The position numbers and the translations under genes were made by a program. DNA of 64,000 bases, taken from assembly GCA_026936325.1 (NCBI GenBank), contig JAPTHN010000001.1:7142560-7206559 (forward strand). Direction: 5' to 3'. The notes beneath the pieces were generated by a model. It ran no database searches. It worked only from the letters and a program-made list of their open reading frames with translations, and was not told where the DNA came from. The stretch is from Platynereis dumerilii (taxonomy: Eukaryota; Annelida; Polychaeta; Phyllodocida; Nereididae). Below, piece by piece: positions 21,415 through 34,019 of this stretch. How positions within the stretch are numbered: position 1 is the first letter of the stretch; every line of letters begins with the position of its first letter.

Positions 21415-22642
21415 TGGGAGAGAGGGGCACCATGAGCCGCTTTTCCGAAATCAAACTCCTGAGCCTAAAGTTTCAATGCTGAATAGTTGGTTGCTTTATA
21501 TAATAATATCAAGACCTCTTGGCTACAATATCCAGTGCTGTTACATTATATTCTTAATTCTTAAATAGTCAAAATACTGTCTTTAAAAAACGTAGTCTAG
21601 CGGCTCATTGTGCCCCGACGCTTGGGCACCATGAGCCATGGCATGGGGGGCTGTTTACATACATGTACTATTATTCTCATTCAACTGTAAAGAATTGATA
21701 CGTCATAAACCATATGCTTTACTTGAAATTTTCCCTTAGCATGCATCACAATATGGATCAGATGGATTTCACATATTTTTATTTGAAATAGCACAAATGT
21801 GTCCCAAACAGCTGCTAGGCAGCTGGGTGGAGTAGTGGTTAAGGTTCCCGCCTGCTCCGCTGAAGGTCTTTGCCTGCATGGGTTCGACTCCCGTTGGGGA
21901 ACCCGAAATTTTCAGTGAACTTTTATGAGCAAAATCCTAGCTGGATGTCGTTCGGATGAGACGTTAAATTGGCAACCCCTTGTATCAGTGTCTGTGCTGG
22001 GCAAGTAAAAGATCCCTCACATGGGGTAAATGTGTAACATGTTGAGGACTCCTGCTCTCTTTCTCATCTCATCAATCAACCCTCGTGAGCGCCCGGAACT
22101 GGGCTTAGAGGGCTGCACTTACCATATCTATCCATCAATCTATGATGTCTAATGCTATAGATCTGGACTTACAACAGTAGAGCTGTTGTTACAATTCAAC
22201 TTTTATTGTACATTAAAACTTTATAGAAAATGGCTCATGGTGCCCTATCTCCAAGTGGCTCATGGTGCCCCATTTGTAAATTTCATTTAATAGTGCATAT
22301 CATCATTTTCGAGTTTATCATAGTAATGTTATGACATCATCCTAGCACATGCCTTACCTTCTCTGAGAAGACTTTTTTATGACGATGCCGGAAATAGTTA
22401 AAGTTACAGAAGTAAAAGTTCCACCGCCCAACATGTTTACTTTTCACTCAAATTCACTGGTCAAAAGTATTTTTTTCAAATCATGGTCCTACATTGAAAA
22501 AAAAGATTATGATTGCTGCCCTAGCTAGTTCTTCACTAATAAAGGAGTAAATAGTCTTCCTATCGAGCAGTTCTGCCTCGCTGTTTTTTTTGTAGGGGCC
22601 ATGCTTCATGGTGCCCGGGGCTTGTGGTGCCCCGCTCTCCCC
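21415..22642. mobile_element. TA-flanked inverted-repeat DNA transposon, non-autonomous, carrying a SINE
   Basis: The left end reads TGGGAGAGAGGGGCACCATG. The right end, read inward, is GGGGAGAGCGGGGCACCA. TA lies at both borders (21,413-21,414 and 22,643-22,644), typical of Tc1/mariner-type insertion. The internal word GGCTCATGGTGCCC, or its inverse, recurs at about 21,600, 21,627, 22,232 and 22,255, suggesting repeated binding sites. No transposase is seen. A 332-bp SINE is nested at 21,813-22,144, so the element itself is about 0.9 kb. Confidence 0.82.
21813..22144 (+). mobile_element. tRNA-derived SINE with conserved central domain
   Basis: The head contains an A-box-like TAGTGGTTAAGG (21,833-21,844) and a perfect B box GGTTCGACTCC (21,881-21,891). 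The body holds the block GTCGTTCGGATGAGACGTTAA (about 21,947-21,967) and GTAAAAGATCCC (about 22,005). These resemble the conserved central domain shared by many invertebrate SINE families; I do not decide which class. The tail is an ATCT/ATCA-type short repeat. It is a later insertion into the surrounding TA-flanked element. A 3' remnant of the same family lies at 17,446-17,557. Confidence 0.88.
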
Positions 22643-22644
22643 TA

Positions 22645-23749
22645 TTTCGAGGCGATAGTTCCCATTTCTTTTTTATCCACTTATCATCTCATTTTTGAGT
22701 GTTTGAGTATTTGTCTCGTAGTATTTACAAGCAGGTTATTCACCATGATGTCGGGAATATGTTTTTATCACACCTTAAGCTAATTCAAAAGACCTCGTGT
22801 GATAAATCACAAATTTCCTCTCCCGTGGTGAATGACCTATACTTATTTGTGCCTCAGCATATATTTAATGCAACACCACTATATTCAATTTTTGAAAAAG
22901 CATAATAAGGCAAGGAACTTTTTTTTGTTTTGAAAAGGGGCAAAATGGACCTATTTCAGAACAACGAACACATATTTTTATCTCCACATTGGAACTAAAA
23001 TATACTTTATTGAAGCCGTATAGAGCGTCACTTGACTTATCATTGCATTACTAAAAGGTTGTTTTGGCATCACAAATGCAAGCCTGCTTGTGAGCAAGTT
23101 GATTTTGAGTCACAGTATTTGCCCAGTAGCAGCAATATTTGCCTGACGAGGACAACAATGTTGTAGAAACTCTTGACTTATTCAGGGAAAATGCTTGATG
23201 GATTGTCCAGCAAACAGTTGAGTCATGGAGACTCAGTCATTCAAAAAGATATATCGTCAATTTTGACAAACAAAGGAATTGATAATGGAACATACGAGAC
23301 ACCTTGAAGGCAGAAATCTCAAATTCTCAATATGTTTGACCCGCTCCAGATCCAGAATTAGTTCAAAGTCAGCCTCCAATCAGATATTTTATTTTTGTAC
23401 TTTGTTTTCGTGTGGTTTGCCTTTAAAATGGGTTTCATGTGTCATCCAAAAGGATGGCTCCTCAAACAGTCATGATATAAAACATTATAATTTGAGTATA
23501 GTGGCATTTAAATTTCTTATCATAACACTGGTCAAAGTCTTAGAAGATAAAGAATGATACCCCATAAAAAGAGATAAAATAATTCCTAATCAAAATGGTT
23601 TAGATATTTCACGAAAATGCCTTTGCATGAGCTTGGTGGCAGTTGGTGTCAACTGTAAAAGAGCAAAATCTGATAATTTGAAACATTTTGCTAATTTCTG
23701 TGATATTCAGGTTGCAACTTTTGAATCAGGCTAATGCCCTAAAAGCCGA
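22645..23749. other. No gene seen
   Basis: AT-rich sequence with short frames only. It leads into the duplicated block; weak similarity between about 23,700 and 38,290 suggests the duplication boundary lies here. Confidence 0.5.
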
Positions 23750-25640
23750 AATTTAGATAGTAGGATACAATACCCAAATGGTTTATTCACAATGGTTTTG
23801 AAACTAAAATTAACTGAAAGTAATAATTATAAGTAGTAATCTATCAATATTCTCATTCTAATATGTAATTGTAAGGTAACTCGATAACTTTTTTCAAATG
23901 GGATCGGTAATCAGTAGTTATTTTCACCAAGTATCTTAAACACTAATGTCCATACATCCTGAGCTGGAGTGTTATTCTATCGAGCTTGAATATTCACAGG
24001 GCACTCACTATTCTTAATGCATATTTCATCACAGACCAAACCTGTTTCTTTCTGCGCAAATGAAATATCCCACACATCTGTCATTCTCAACCACTTTATG
24101 AACAAGGCCTTTGACAGTTTTTTCATCTTGGATATATATTTGATGCAATTGTTATTCAGTTACAAAGGAAATATGTGCAATACTGTGAAGTCTTTTGATA
24201 TCGGACGACAAGTGCAAGTGACAATTAGATCCTGGCTTTTCCAGTCGTAAAAGTATCATGGTGAGGTCTAAAAGATATAATAGGTTTAGAATTTCAACCA
24301 GATGATCAATCCAGGAGCAAATTTCCACAATATGGAAATTATTTTTCATTTTTAAGTTTTGACCAAGCAGCTTTTTTTGGAATGTGAAATTGTTTCTATA
24401 AAAACCTGTATGTTTTCTACAAACCTGTCTGTTTCCTTGGTTGATATTATCAGGTTTCCTTACAACCTTGCCTGATATCTCACAAACTTGTCTGTTTAAA
24501 AATCTGTAGTCCTATGTTTCCTTACAAAATTGTTTGTTTCCCAACAATTTGTCTGTTTGATGTTTCTGGAATTTAGTTGAATTGCTCACTAATGGAAAAT
24601 AGTTCAATGTCTCACCTTTCGAACATTAGTTTTCCATTTAATGTCATATATACTTTACATGTGCTTCAAGACAGGCTTGTTACATATACAATGAGATTAT
24701 GGGTGAAATTCAATATTTTGAAAACTTTGTTTCCTGTTGAACTTGATAATTCCCTTGTTTTAAAATAACTATGTTATTCTCCATAGTTTCATGTTTTGTT
24801 TATGTCTTAAAAGTGCTTGCTGAGCAGTATTTCTTTTCCCTTCTTTGAGGGATTTGTAGCCGTAGTTCAGTTTCATAACAGTGATATAAAGTTCAGGTCT
24901 TGCCTCTTAAATATGAAGAAGAATGAATGTATATCCCACAAGAAGAATCACACAATGTGCATATCATACATCATGGTAAAAAGGACATTGACAAAACAAT
25001 ATGTAAATTCTACATTTCTTTTTTAGAGTGTAGTTGATGATGAAGTAAATGGCTCGGTATCAAAACTTTTCCTGGAATTTTTCGAAGTACAGGAACATGG
25101 ATAGAGCAATTTAAGTTGATGCGAGTTTGTGGTATTCCGGAATTGATAGGGTATCTTCCATTCTTTCATCATGGTTTAATCTCAGTCTGGTGAAAATGAG
25201 AACTGCACGCTGCTGCCACCTGGCACAAAAGTTGATTTTGTATGCTACAGCATTGCTGTCCCAAGAAATAGTTCCAATTTCATTGCACATTCACAAAATT
25301 TCTATTCGACATTGATGTATACCAGAGTCAGACTCGGCAATCACATTCTCTAAGGTAGACAAGGCCATCAGCACACTCTAAAAACAGTCCCGGTGTCCTC
25401 CAGACAAAATTGTGTGAGTTCCTCTGATTGAAATGATGTGGACGCTCACAGGAGCTCGCGGAATAGCACACTAATCACTAGGTGGCAACACAAGACAGCA
25501 TATGTTCTGATCTGCCAAGGCTGGAAAAAGAAATGTCAATGCAAGGGTAGTCCGCTCGTAGACAGGTTTAATATACAGTTGGAGAATACCATACCTTGGG
25601 TAAAATTACGGAAATCAGGGCCAATAATAGCCCATGGGTG

Positions 25641-26647
25641 TTAGGGTGCATCGTCTGCCCCTATATCTTCAAAACATCATGCACTTTTGCATGATTGTTC
25701 CCTTGTATCATAAAAGAAGCCCTGTAGAATTTTATGAAAAAATTCTAATGGCAAAGGGTGGCACAACAGCCTTGAAATTTCAGTATTAGGTCATATTTTA
25801 GCGATTTGCGGTTATAAATAATATTGTCAATTTTAGATGAAATGATTTTTGAATGGCACAGTTAGATTCCTTAGAAAGAGAGCTTTAATTTGAATACCAA
25901 CATCAATGGTTTCCATTCAGTAGAAGTCAAAATTAAGTGGAGATATTTTCATTTTTATTGGGTAAAATGTGATAAATCAAAAAAAGGATGTCAATATGAC
26001 TTTGGGAAGTCATAGAAGTCTACAAAGTGGAAACATGGTCTACTACATCATCTGATAAAACCTTGATTGAATTATGATGTGGTCAGAAGAAAAAGAGATG
26101 CAGAACAGTGTCTCAACGAACTGTTGTATTTCTCATATTTACATGTAATTTATGAAAATGTGCACATATGAATTTGATGAATAACTATCTGGAAAAAATG
26201 TTCGATTTCCTACTTTCTTCAGCAAAGTGTTCCTTATGTGTTATTCTAACAATTACGTCACAGTTAGGCAGAAGTTGAGCTTCTAAGTTGATTTTTCCAA
26301 ACATTCTGTCATAATAGTCAGAAACTTTCAGCTTTCCAAAAAACTTAGGCATGAGAAATTTTCAGAAATATAGCTTTCTACCATTCAAATTAAAGACAAT
26401 TTTCTTCTGAGAATAACGGTATATGAATTGAAATCATGCAGACAACCATAAGTTAGATATTTCTAACCGCAACTTTTCAAAGCATAATTTTTTTACAATT
26501 TTGGACTCAACTTTGACACAAAAGTGCCACATCGGATCTAATTGAAATTTTGTAGAATGTGTTTCTATGGGCAAAGGTACAATATGGCAAAAGTGCAAAT
26601 GAATACTTTAATTTTCTCATTTTTAGGGGGCAGACGATGCACTCTAA
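25641..26647. mobile_element. 1-kb inverted-repeat DNA element private to copy A
   Basis: The left end reads TTAGGGTGCATCGTCTGCCC and the right end is its near-perfect inverse, GGGCAGACGATGCACTCTAA. The flanks repeat TGGGT, possibly ATGGGT. Copy B has the uninterrupted site near 39,510-39,520 (AGCCCATTGGTCTGG), which confirms insertion. No long open frame is present, so it is non-autonomous. Superfamily unassigned; a 5-6-bp duplication excludes TA- and 8-bp-type families if read correctly. Confidence 0.8.
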
Positions 26648-28334
26648 TGGGTCTGGTGGCTGAGGTTCATTATCGATGGCTCCCACAAATTCATGGCGGC
26701 TTTGAGTGCATTACATAAACATTACTATTATACACAAGTACAAATGATTAAACGAAAATCCCACAGTATAATGTTCCCTTACATAGATCACAGTCTGAGG
26801 TTAGATTTATTGCTTATTCTGAATGATTAGATCAACCCTCACAAGTGAATCCTGAAATTGGCCTTGAATACTGTGAGGATTTTCACTACCAGTCTTGGTA
26901 CGATATATATCAAGGACAACCACACTGTAAAATTTTTTTCAGTTGTTGGGAAAAAATTATTTAATGTAGCCTACTGATTTCGAGCTGCCAGAAAAATCAG
27001 AAACTTTTCCAAAGGCCTACACCGAGGCCCTTACAATATAGTCACGTTCATCATGAAAATGTTTTGGTCATACCTACATTTCATTGCCTTATTTTGATTT
27101 GACAGAATGTAAGCTTCAAATTATGTTAATCATTAGGAAATGACCATTTCATTTTGTAGCTTTCCGACTAGGTAAGACAAAATATTTTTTGAAATAAAAC
27201 ATCTTGGTTTCTGCAAAACGATGTGTTTATAAATGTTAGTAATTAATACTATGTCCTGTCTCAGGCTGCCTGTTTGCAAGTGCTTAGCAGTTTACTTTAA
27301 GTCACAGTATTTGCTAGGAAGAAACCAATGTTTGCTTGTCACAACAGTGATGTTTCAGAAAACTTTCACTTATTTGGGAAAGACCTCCGACAGTTGGTAT
27401 TCCAACAAACAGAACATTGAATCCTAAACTCTTCTCATTCAATCTACTTTCTTGCTTCACTGACATTCATCAATTGACAAGAAAAGAAGTAACTTGTATG
27501 TAAAGGAACCATACTCTTTCTTAGCCTACTAAATTTATCAGGGCAGCAAATAGGTCACTATTGAACTCAACAAGTAAGAGAAGTTTAGGGAAGATCACTT
27601 TTGTCAGAACTTCTCTGATTGGTCGAATCTAAAAGTGACCTATTTTGGACCAGAGCAAGTTACGTTACTCAGAAAAAGCTATAGCAGGCCCATTCAGAGC
27701 ATGATACCTTACAATATCCTTGTGACAAGTAAGACAAGACTATCATGTCTTGGCCTACCCTCAGCATAAACATTTTCTGCAAAATAACATTTCCCACTGT
27801 ATATAGCTTTTTATTTGCTTTTGATGACAAATGTATGTATTGTTGATGTTCACTGTCAATAAAAGCCTATTTGTATTATATATTCATAATTATGCAAAAT
27901 GAAGTCTACAATGCAAATCGTGGGTGGATCTCATATTATCACAAAGAAAATATGTTTATTTGAAAAAGCTTAGGAAATAAGGTGTAATATTTCTTTTTCT
28001 TTTTTCCTTTGAATAATAACAGTTCTGAGAAATCTGAGCCCAAAGTTAATTTGTCATTGAGGATTCCTTTCCATAGCTTAGATTTGACACAGAATATGAA
28101 AAATCTAATATTGCTTCGGTTTCACAAGTAATAAGGGATAGGCAGGCTATTTTGCCTGTGCGGGGGTTATTTGATATTGATATATGAATCAAGAGGAATA
28201 GTAGTGAACATTGTATATTGACACCATGAATAAGACGAGAACAGTATTGATATGCAAACCCCTGTATTCCATCCATGGATTTTTCTATAACCAAGAAAAA
28301 TGGAAAAGTGGAGCAAACTATTTTATGATAATCG

Positions 28335-28545
28335 TATCAGAGGAGGCTGAAGGGGGGGGGGGGGTAGCTCCCCCCCCGCCAAAAAAAAAAAAACTTTTGA
28401 GAAAAGGCCCCAAGGAGGCTAAAATTTCGGACAGATGGTCTGATAAATACTTCATTTGACATGGTATAAAATATGGATTACGAAATTTCTCCCCCCCCCC
28501 CCCAAAAAAATCTGCCCACTGTACCTGCCTATCATTATAATTGAA
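28335..28545. mobile_element. hAT-type MITE, copy in duplication A (degenerate)
   Basis: A G-run/C-run-rich short element shares its body with 56,208-56,415 and 63,002-63,233: an AAAA-TTTGAGAAA block, ATAAAATATGGAT, then a C-run. It occupies the same place in copy B, so it inserted before the duplication. Its ends are eroded. The homopolymer runs make sequence length unreliable here. Confidence 0.65.
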
Positions 28546-28610
28546 AAATCCATCCCCATTTGGAAAGAAAACATTAAAGTGAACAAAAGCTCCCTTTCTT
28601 CGGTTTTGAA

Positions 28611-29796
28611 TAGGGTTTGCTAAATTCCCGGTTTTCCAAGAAACCGGGAAATGAAGTACCCAGAACCGGAGTCCGGGAATCCCAGTTTCGGTTTTGGTCA
28701 TAATTAAACCTTGAAATTCAAGGGACGTTTTGCCAAATTGAACTTTTTTTTTTCATATAAAAATTAACAATTCATGAAAAAAGGAAATTCTTGATGGCCA
28801 ATTGCAAAAATAGGGTGTTAATAGTTATTCATACAGGCCTATGTGTGTGATTCATCACTCCAATAGAAATATATTTTGATTCTTTACAAACTGTTGTCTT
28901 GTATATATTTTCCCACAAAACATCTTTAGATACTTTACAAAGTATCATCAACTTTAAGACCTTTAAGAAAATTAATATGATATAAACTGAAATGTTTTAT
29001 TGGGCAATAAATTATTACATTTGTGTGTTCCAAATGAGTATTCTTGAAAGAAGAACTTATAATTAAAATTTTGCTTAGGCACGAAGGAAAAAAATATTAT
29101 TAAAATAGAGCAAAATAGAAAATTTCTTGAAATAAAATTTTTTTTAAAGAAAAAGATCATGCCACCAGATATTGTTGACATATTCATAAATCCTTATGAC
29201 AATTTAATGACTTTATTATGTTGAAAATTACAAGGCCAGTCCAAAACTTTGTCTGCAAATGAAGTGACTGTTCATGGACAACAAAGTTCTATGTCCATAT
29301 AAAATGCTCCACTGTTGCCTGATACAATAAGTTATAATTTTTTCATCACTCTACATCACTGATGATCTAATTTTTTATGAAATAAAGAATCAATTCTTCT
29401 TGACATAAAAACAATTGCTGAAAAATGATCATGCCATCAGATATTGTGAGCATATTTAGAAATCCTTATGACAATTTAATGACTTTTCATGTTGAAAATT
29501 ACAAGGCCAGCCAAAAATTTTGTCTCCAACAGTTACTGTAGTGACTGGTCATATACAATAGAGTTCTATGTCCCTATAAAATGCTCCACTGATGCCTGAT
29601 ACAATAAATTATAACTTGTTTACCACTCTACATCACTGATGATCAAATTATTTTAATAAAAAATGAATTAATTTTTTCCATTTCTTCAAAAACGCTGTAT
29701 CCAGTCCCGGTTTGTATTTACCGGTTCTCCCGGTTTCAGTTTTGTGCCCATTTCCCAGGAATTTCCTGTTCCCGGGAGTCCCGGGAACAAACCCTA
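28611..29796. mobile_element. hAT-type non-autonomous element, 1,186 bp, private to copy A
   Basis: The ends are TAGGGTTTGCTAAATTCCCG on the left and, read inward from the right, TAGGGTTTGTTCCCGGGACT. It is flanked by an exact 8-bp duplication GTTTTGAA (28,603-28,610 and 29,797-29,804), the hAT signature. Copy B carries the empty site (TTTGGTTTTGAAGAAG near 56,490). The interior has two tandem copies of a roughly 265-bp segment (about 29,150-29,410 and 29,420-29,665). There is no transposase. Confidence 0.92.
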
Positions 29797-30069
29797 GTTT
29801 TGAAGAAGCAGCTAATTTGCTGTGTGTCATTGTTTTGTCTTTACTGTTGGACAATTTGCTATATACAGAGAGTGGACAGTTGCACCGTAAAAATTGCACT
29901 TTGTCCCACTAATGATTATTTCATGGTCAAAGCACTATTTTCATGCTTGTCAGTTTCATATGCCTTGCAATGTTGTGTTTTGGTGTATGACAAAACAAAG
30001 CATTACGAATCCACTTTTTTGTACACAAAATTAATATGTCATTACAAATTGTGTTGATTATCATGATAA

Positions 30070-30370
30070 TAGCTCTTTGTATATTAGCGGTCCAAACAGT
30101 TTCAAAATTAACCATCAACTTGGCCATGTGATGTCACTGGCCTCAAAATGTTTTGTTTGTGTCAGTTATTTAATCAGCAGATTCAGTGCTTGTCATATCT
30201 AGTAGCGTAGGTGAAAATAATCTAACTAATTGAAAGGGACTTCATAAAATAAGAAGATTAGGAGAACAACAAGAAACTATCAATGATGTGGCAAAGCCAG
30301 TCAGCAAATTGAATATAAAAAAAATAATTTTTCCAATGGACTGCTACTGCTAGTCTGCAAAGAGCACTAA
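30070..30370. mobile_element. 305-bp inverted-repeat MITE, copy 2
   Basis: Same ends as the element at 20,815-21,118: TAGCTCTTTG and ATTAGCGGTCC on the left, GCTAGTCTGCAAAGAGC on the right. Copy B retains only the right end (TAGTCTGCAAAGAGCTCTAA near 56,720), so the insertion predates the duplication and B later lost most of it. Confidence 0.7.
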
Positions 30371-32196
30371 AGAAACAGTATCTCCGGGAGTCTGATATTT
30401 GCGTGAAATTTCGATAATATGTGAATATGCAGAACACAATTTCCACACTCGAAATAGCAAATCTTCGCCTTTAATTTAGATTCTTACCTTCCTGTACCAA
30501 AACTTTCACTTATTGTTTGGCCTTGTTTGTATTGAACGTGTTTATAAATAAATGCCATTTCAGAATAAAGGAAGACCACCAATGTCACGATTGTGACCCA
30601 TGGACACAATAGAACCTGTATTGTTTGTACAATGGAGCCGAAATATTAGTAGATTATTGATTCTATCACATATATGATACATTATTTAGCATTTCTAAAC
30701 AAGGACAATAAGTTAATTTTAAACTTCCATTTTTTGTTATGACCCATGAGCGTTCCCGTGTAAATAGTTTTGACAGGTTGTGAGCGTCACTTGCCCGAGG
30801 TTTATATTTCTGATTTAAAACAAAATGCCTTGGGAGCCATTGATATCAGTAATGTGATACCTATGATATTGCCAGAACCATCTTAAAGAGCTTTTGAAGA
30901 AAAGCAAGTGTATCTTAGTAAACTTAGAACTGGAATGCATCTGTAGAATAATTATCATTGAGTACGGTGGGCAAAAATTGCCATTGTGCCTAGTTCTCAG
31001 TGCATTGCATGTAAAATGTATTGTTCCAAGCGGCACACTTGGTAGTAGTTATGCCACAATGTGCACAAAACATTGAGATTTTTTTAACAATGTTGCGCCC
31101 CCATTGCCTCAATGTCCCTTGCGTAACATTGCAACATTGTGACAACGTCATTTTCACCATACTATCCGATACAATTTACATGAAAATTTCGATTGTTGCT
31201 GTTTAAATTCCCATCTAAAACCTCTTAAAGATGTCTGTTTCACCCAAGTGCATTTTCACCATTGTGTTGGTCTTAACCAGGAGATATGTTACACAAATGT
31301 CATTCAAAGACATGTCGGTAGATATGGGGGTGGTACAATGTATATAACCATTATTTCCATTGCTGTAAATAATGCAGTGTAAGTGCAGAAATTTGAGCCA
31401 AAATCTACTTTGTCACAGAGGATTGTTTTACTTTGCTGAAATATGACACTGAAAAGAGGCATGCTCATATTCATATGACATTGCTTGACTTTCAGCATGT
31501 ACACAGAAGACCCATGGTAGAATCTTTTTATTACGAATTTGAGGCAAATTATATATAGTACATGTTCTAAAAGCCCATTTAAACGCTATTTTAACTCGAG
31601 AGAATTTTGCAACAATCTTACTTAAAGTTCAAATTTTACAGTGATGAACTGTCCCTAAACTAGATAATCATATTTCGCCCCATCGCAACTTCGTCTACAT
31701 CTCAGATATATAAGGTTTCACAAAAGACAAGTATGATCTTAAATCAGGGGGAGGAAGAAACTGAATGGATGAAACGCCTCTTTATGGAGTGATTGCTTTG
31801 CATTTTGTTGGCTTTGTTTTTGTATGTACATAAAGCGTAGGTTAGATGAAATGAAAGAAGCAAGCACTTATATTTCATCTTTATTCAAGTCACCTCCTGG
31901 AAACCTGCTTTTTTTAATTAAAAAAAAATATTCATATTGGACCACATTGCTTCTTATAATCAGTTGTGGGTCTGCCACATTATGAATCCAAAAATATGCT
32001 GCAATTGCCTCAATACCTTCAAATTTAGATGAACAAATCAGTGGCATCATTATTAATGGGGAGCATATGTCCTAGTGCCCTCAAATAACAAGGAATGTCA
32101 ACTCAACGGAACAACCGTCTCACTCAATCATCCAAGATGACTCAAAATTAAAATTTTACAGTATACATTATTCATTATATATTTACGTGGTATTTA

Positions 32197-32581
32197 CAGT
32201 GCCGCCTGTAAGTAAGTGAAACGCATGATATTGTGCCATTGCATCAATGTTAAACATCCTTAACCAAAATACTTCTGGAAGGACGAATTCTCATCTGATG
32301 AGAGGGAAACATTAAGTGAAACGCAGGCCCAATGTTAAAACATAGGGAAGGGTGGTTCACTTACTTATCAAAGACTTTGACCCATACCTAACTCCAACTA
32401 CCGCAAAGAAAATGGGCTGCTATTTTTATCCCACTTGCCTCACACATCGGCCTTTATGACCCACTTTATTTCCCTTTCATCTGATGAGAATTCATGCCTC
32501 CACAAGCAGTTTGGCTGAGGATGTTTAGCATTGATGCAATGGCACAATGTCATGCGTTTCCCTTACTTACAGGTGGCACTG
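32197..32581. mobile_element. TA-flanked 385-bp MITE, nearly all inverted repeat
   Basis: The ends are CAGTGCCGCCTGTAAGTAAG and, inverted at the right, CAGTGCCACCTGTAAGTAAG, with TA at both borders (32,195-32,196 and 32,582-32,583). Inverted similarity runs about 115 bp inward on each side, leaving a small middle. The TA duplication points to Tc1/mariner. The ends differ from the other TA-flanked elements here, so it is a separate family. Confidence 0.9.
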
Positions 32582-33039
32582 TATGTGTCTCAAAGGGGGT
32601 TTGTAGGGTGCAACTCCATCTCACTTGCGCCGGTGAGAACTTATCATAACTTGAACTTGCAGTAGACAAATGACAAGTGCTAAACAGAAAAGCACTGGAA
32701 AGTTTCTTGTGAGGTCATATCCTTGTGAGGTCATATCCCATTCGCCACCATGTTATTCTGTATTATATGACATTAAGCTGCTTGTGAGATCATAATTATT
32801 TGACCCCGGGGGACACAAATGAATTGATACCCCCACTTTTTTTTAAAGCAAAATGTCTTGTGGCAATGGCCCTTGGGGTAAATTTGGTAGGGAACAGTTC
32901 TGAGACACATGCATTACACCTTTCCCTCTCCCATGTCACTTTTGCTACAGGATGAACCAATCATCCGGCAGTGAAAATTAATGCAAATGAGATTGAAACT
33001 TAAAATTTTGTCGTTTTAGACGATGTACTTTAAACATTG

Positions 33040-33330
33040 TTTTTTATTTTACCCTTTTTAATGCATTAACTGTTTCAGATATGGTAAATTCTTAAAACCA
33101 AGTCACCAGTATAGGCAAACCTATCAAATCCATGTGAAGGCTACGCCACATAGGTCCTAGCTTAAAATTTTTCACTCCTAGACAAAGAACTAAGAACCTT
33201 TTTCACTATTTTACTTTTTTAAAGGTTGTTTTTTTTTAAACTCAAATGTTTCAGATATAGTTTATTATTAAAATAAAGTCACCAGTATCTCGGCAAAACC
33301 ATCCAATTCATGTGAAGGGTATGCCACATA
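33040..33330. repeat. Roughly 172-bp satellite, two units, at the end of copy A
   Basis: Anchors TGTTTCAGATAT at about 33,074 and 33,246 are 172 bp apart. Each is followed by TCACCAGTAT and TGTGAAGG-TA-GCCACATA. The same unit is repeated at least five times in copy B from 62,900. Confidence 0.85.
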
Positions 33331-34019
33331 ATGTATTCATTGTGATCAACCCCAAAAACCTAACACATGCCGGGTTCAGGTGGACACAGGCATTTCTGCA
33401 ATTGCTCTTGCTTGTCCTGCAAAACTAATTTCCTCAAAGACAGGAAATTCTTGTTTCGCTGCCATTAATCATGAATTGTTTTGAACAATTTGAATGGCCT
33501 GTTACGCAAGTGTGGACAGCATGCATTGCAAAGCATTATCACAATCCTTTCATGAAATCACTTATGCTTCATTACAACAGCTTCACTATTTATAATTTTA
33601 ACATAAAATAGCTTAAAAAATACTAAAAGATTTGTTTTTCCATAATGGATTTGACCATTTTACATCGCATTAATTTGAGCACTCAAACAGTACAAACTAT
33701 TAAATTTCAAAGAAAATGCTTCTCAGCAAGCCCTATGACATAAAAAATGGTAATAAAATGTTTTTTTCAGACGTTTTTATTTACACAATATTATAACTGA
33801 CATTTACATTTTCTATTTATATTCATTGACTCTACTTTTATTGACATTTGGCATTGATTGTATTATTTTTTTAATCATATTTTTACTGTGAAGCATCTAG
33901 GGTATTTATTGATTCTACACTCTAGAATATAAATTTATTATAGTATATATCATTATTTTCGATATTTTATAACATTGATTAAACATTATGTGCTAACTGA
34001 GTTTACGTTGAATGTCCCA
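33331..34019. other. AT-rich spacer, no gene
   Basis: Very AT-rich sequence between copy A and the minisatellite. No domain or inverted repeat was seen. Confidence 0.6.

Larger units (their letters stand above)
23750..33330. repeat. Segmental duplication copy A (about 9.6 kb)
   Basis: Direct-orientation match to copy B in order: 23,780-24,330 with 38,345-38,910; 24,360-24,870 with 38,930-39,445; 26,650-26,920 with 39,520-39,730; 26,930-27,470 with 54,840-55,530; 27,900-28,330 with 55,785-56,200; 30,380-30,700 with 56,740-57,090; 30,840-31,560 with 57,690-58,340; 31,640-31,900 with 58,440-58,710; 31,975-32,060 with 60,215-60,310; and 32,940-33,330 with 62,790 onward. Copies share many small differences, so it is not recent. 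Insertions private to A are at 25,641-26,647, 28,611-29,796 and 32,197-32,581. The stretch about 24,900-25,640 has no counterpart in B and no gene. Confidence 0.88.

Noticed and set aside
28360-28510. Possible functional G-quadruplex or promoter at the G- and C-runs
   Set aside because: The runs belong to a degenerate MITE and similar runs occur in its other copies.
32285-32315. Hammerhead ribozyme, because CTGATGA and GAAAC occur close together
   Set aside because: There is no room for stem II between the two core pieces, and the words are part of a MITE's inverted arms; the second arm lacks the GAAAC.
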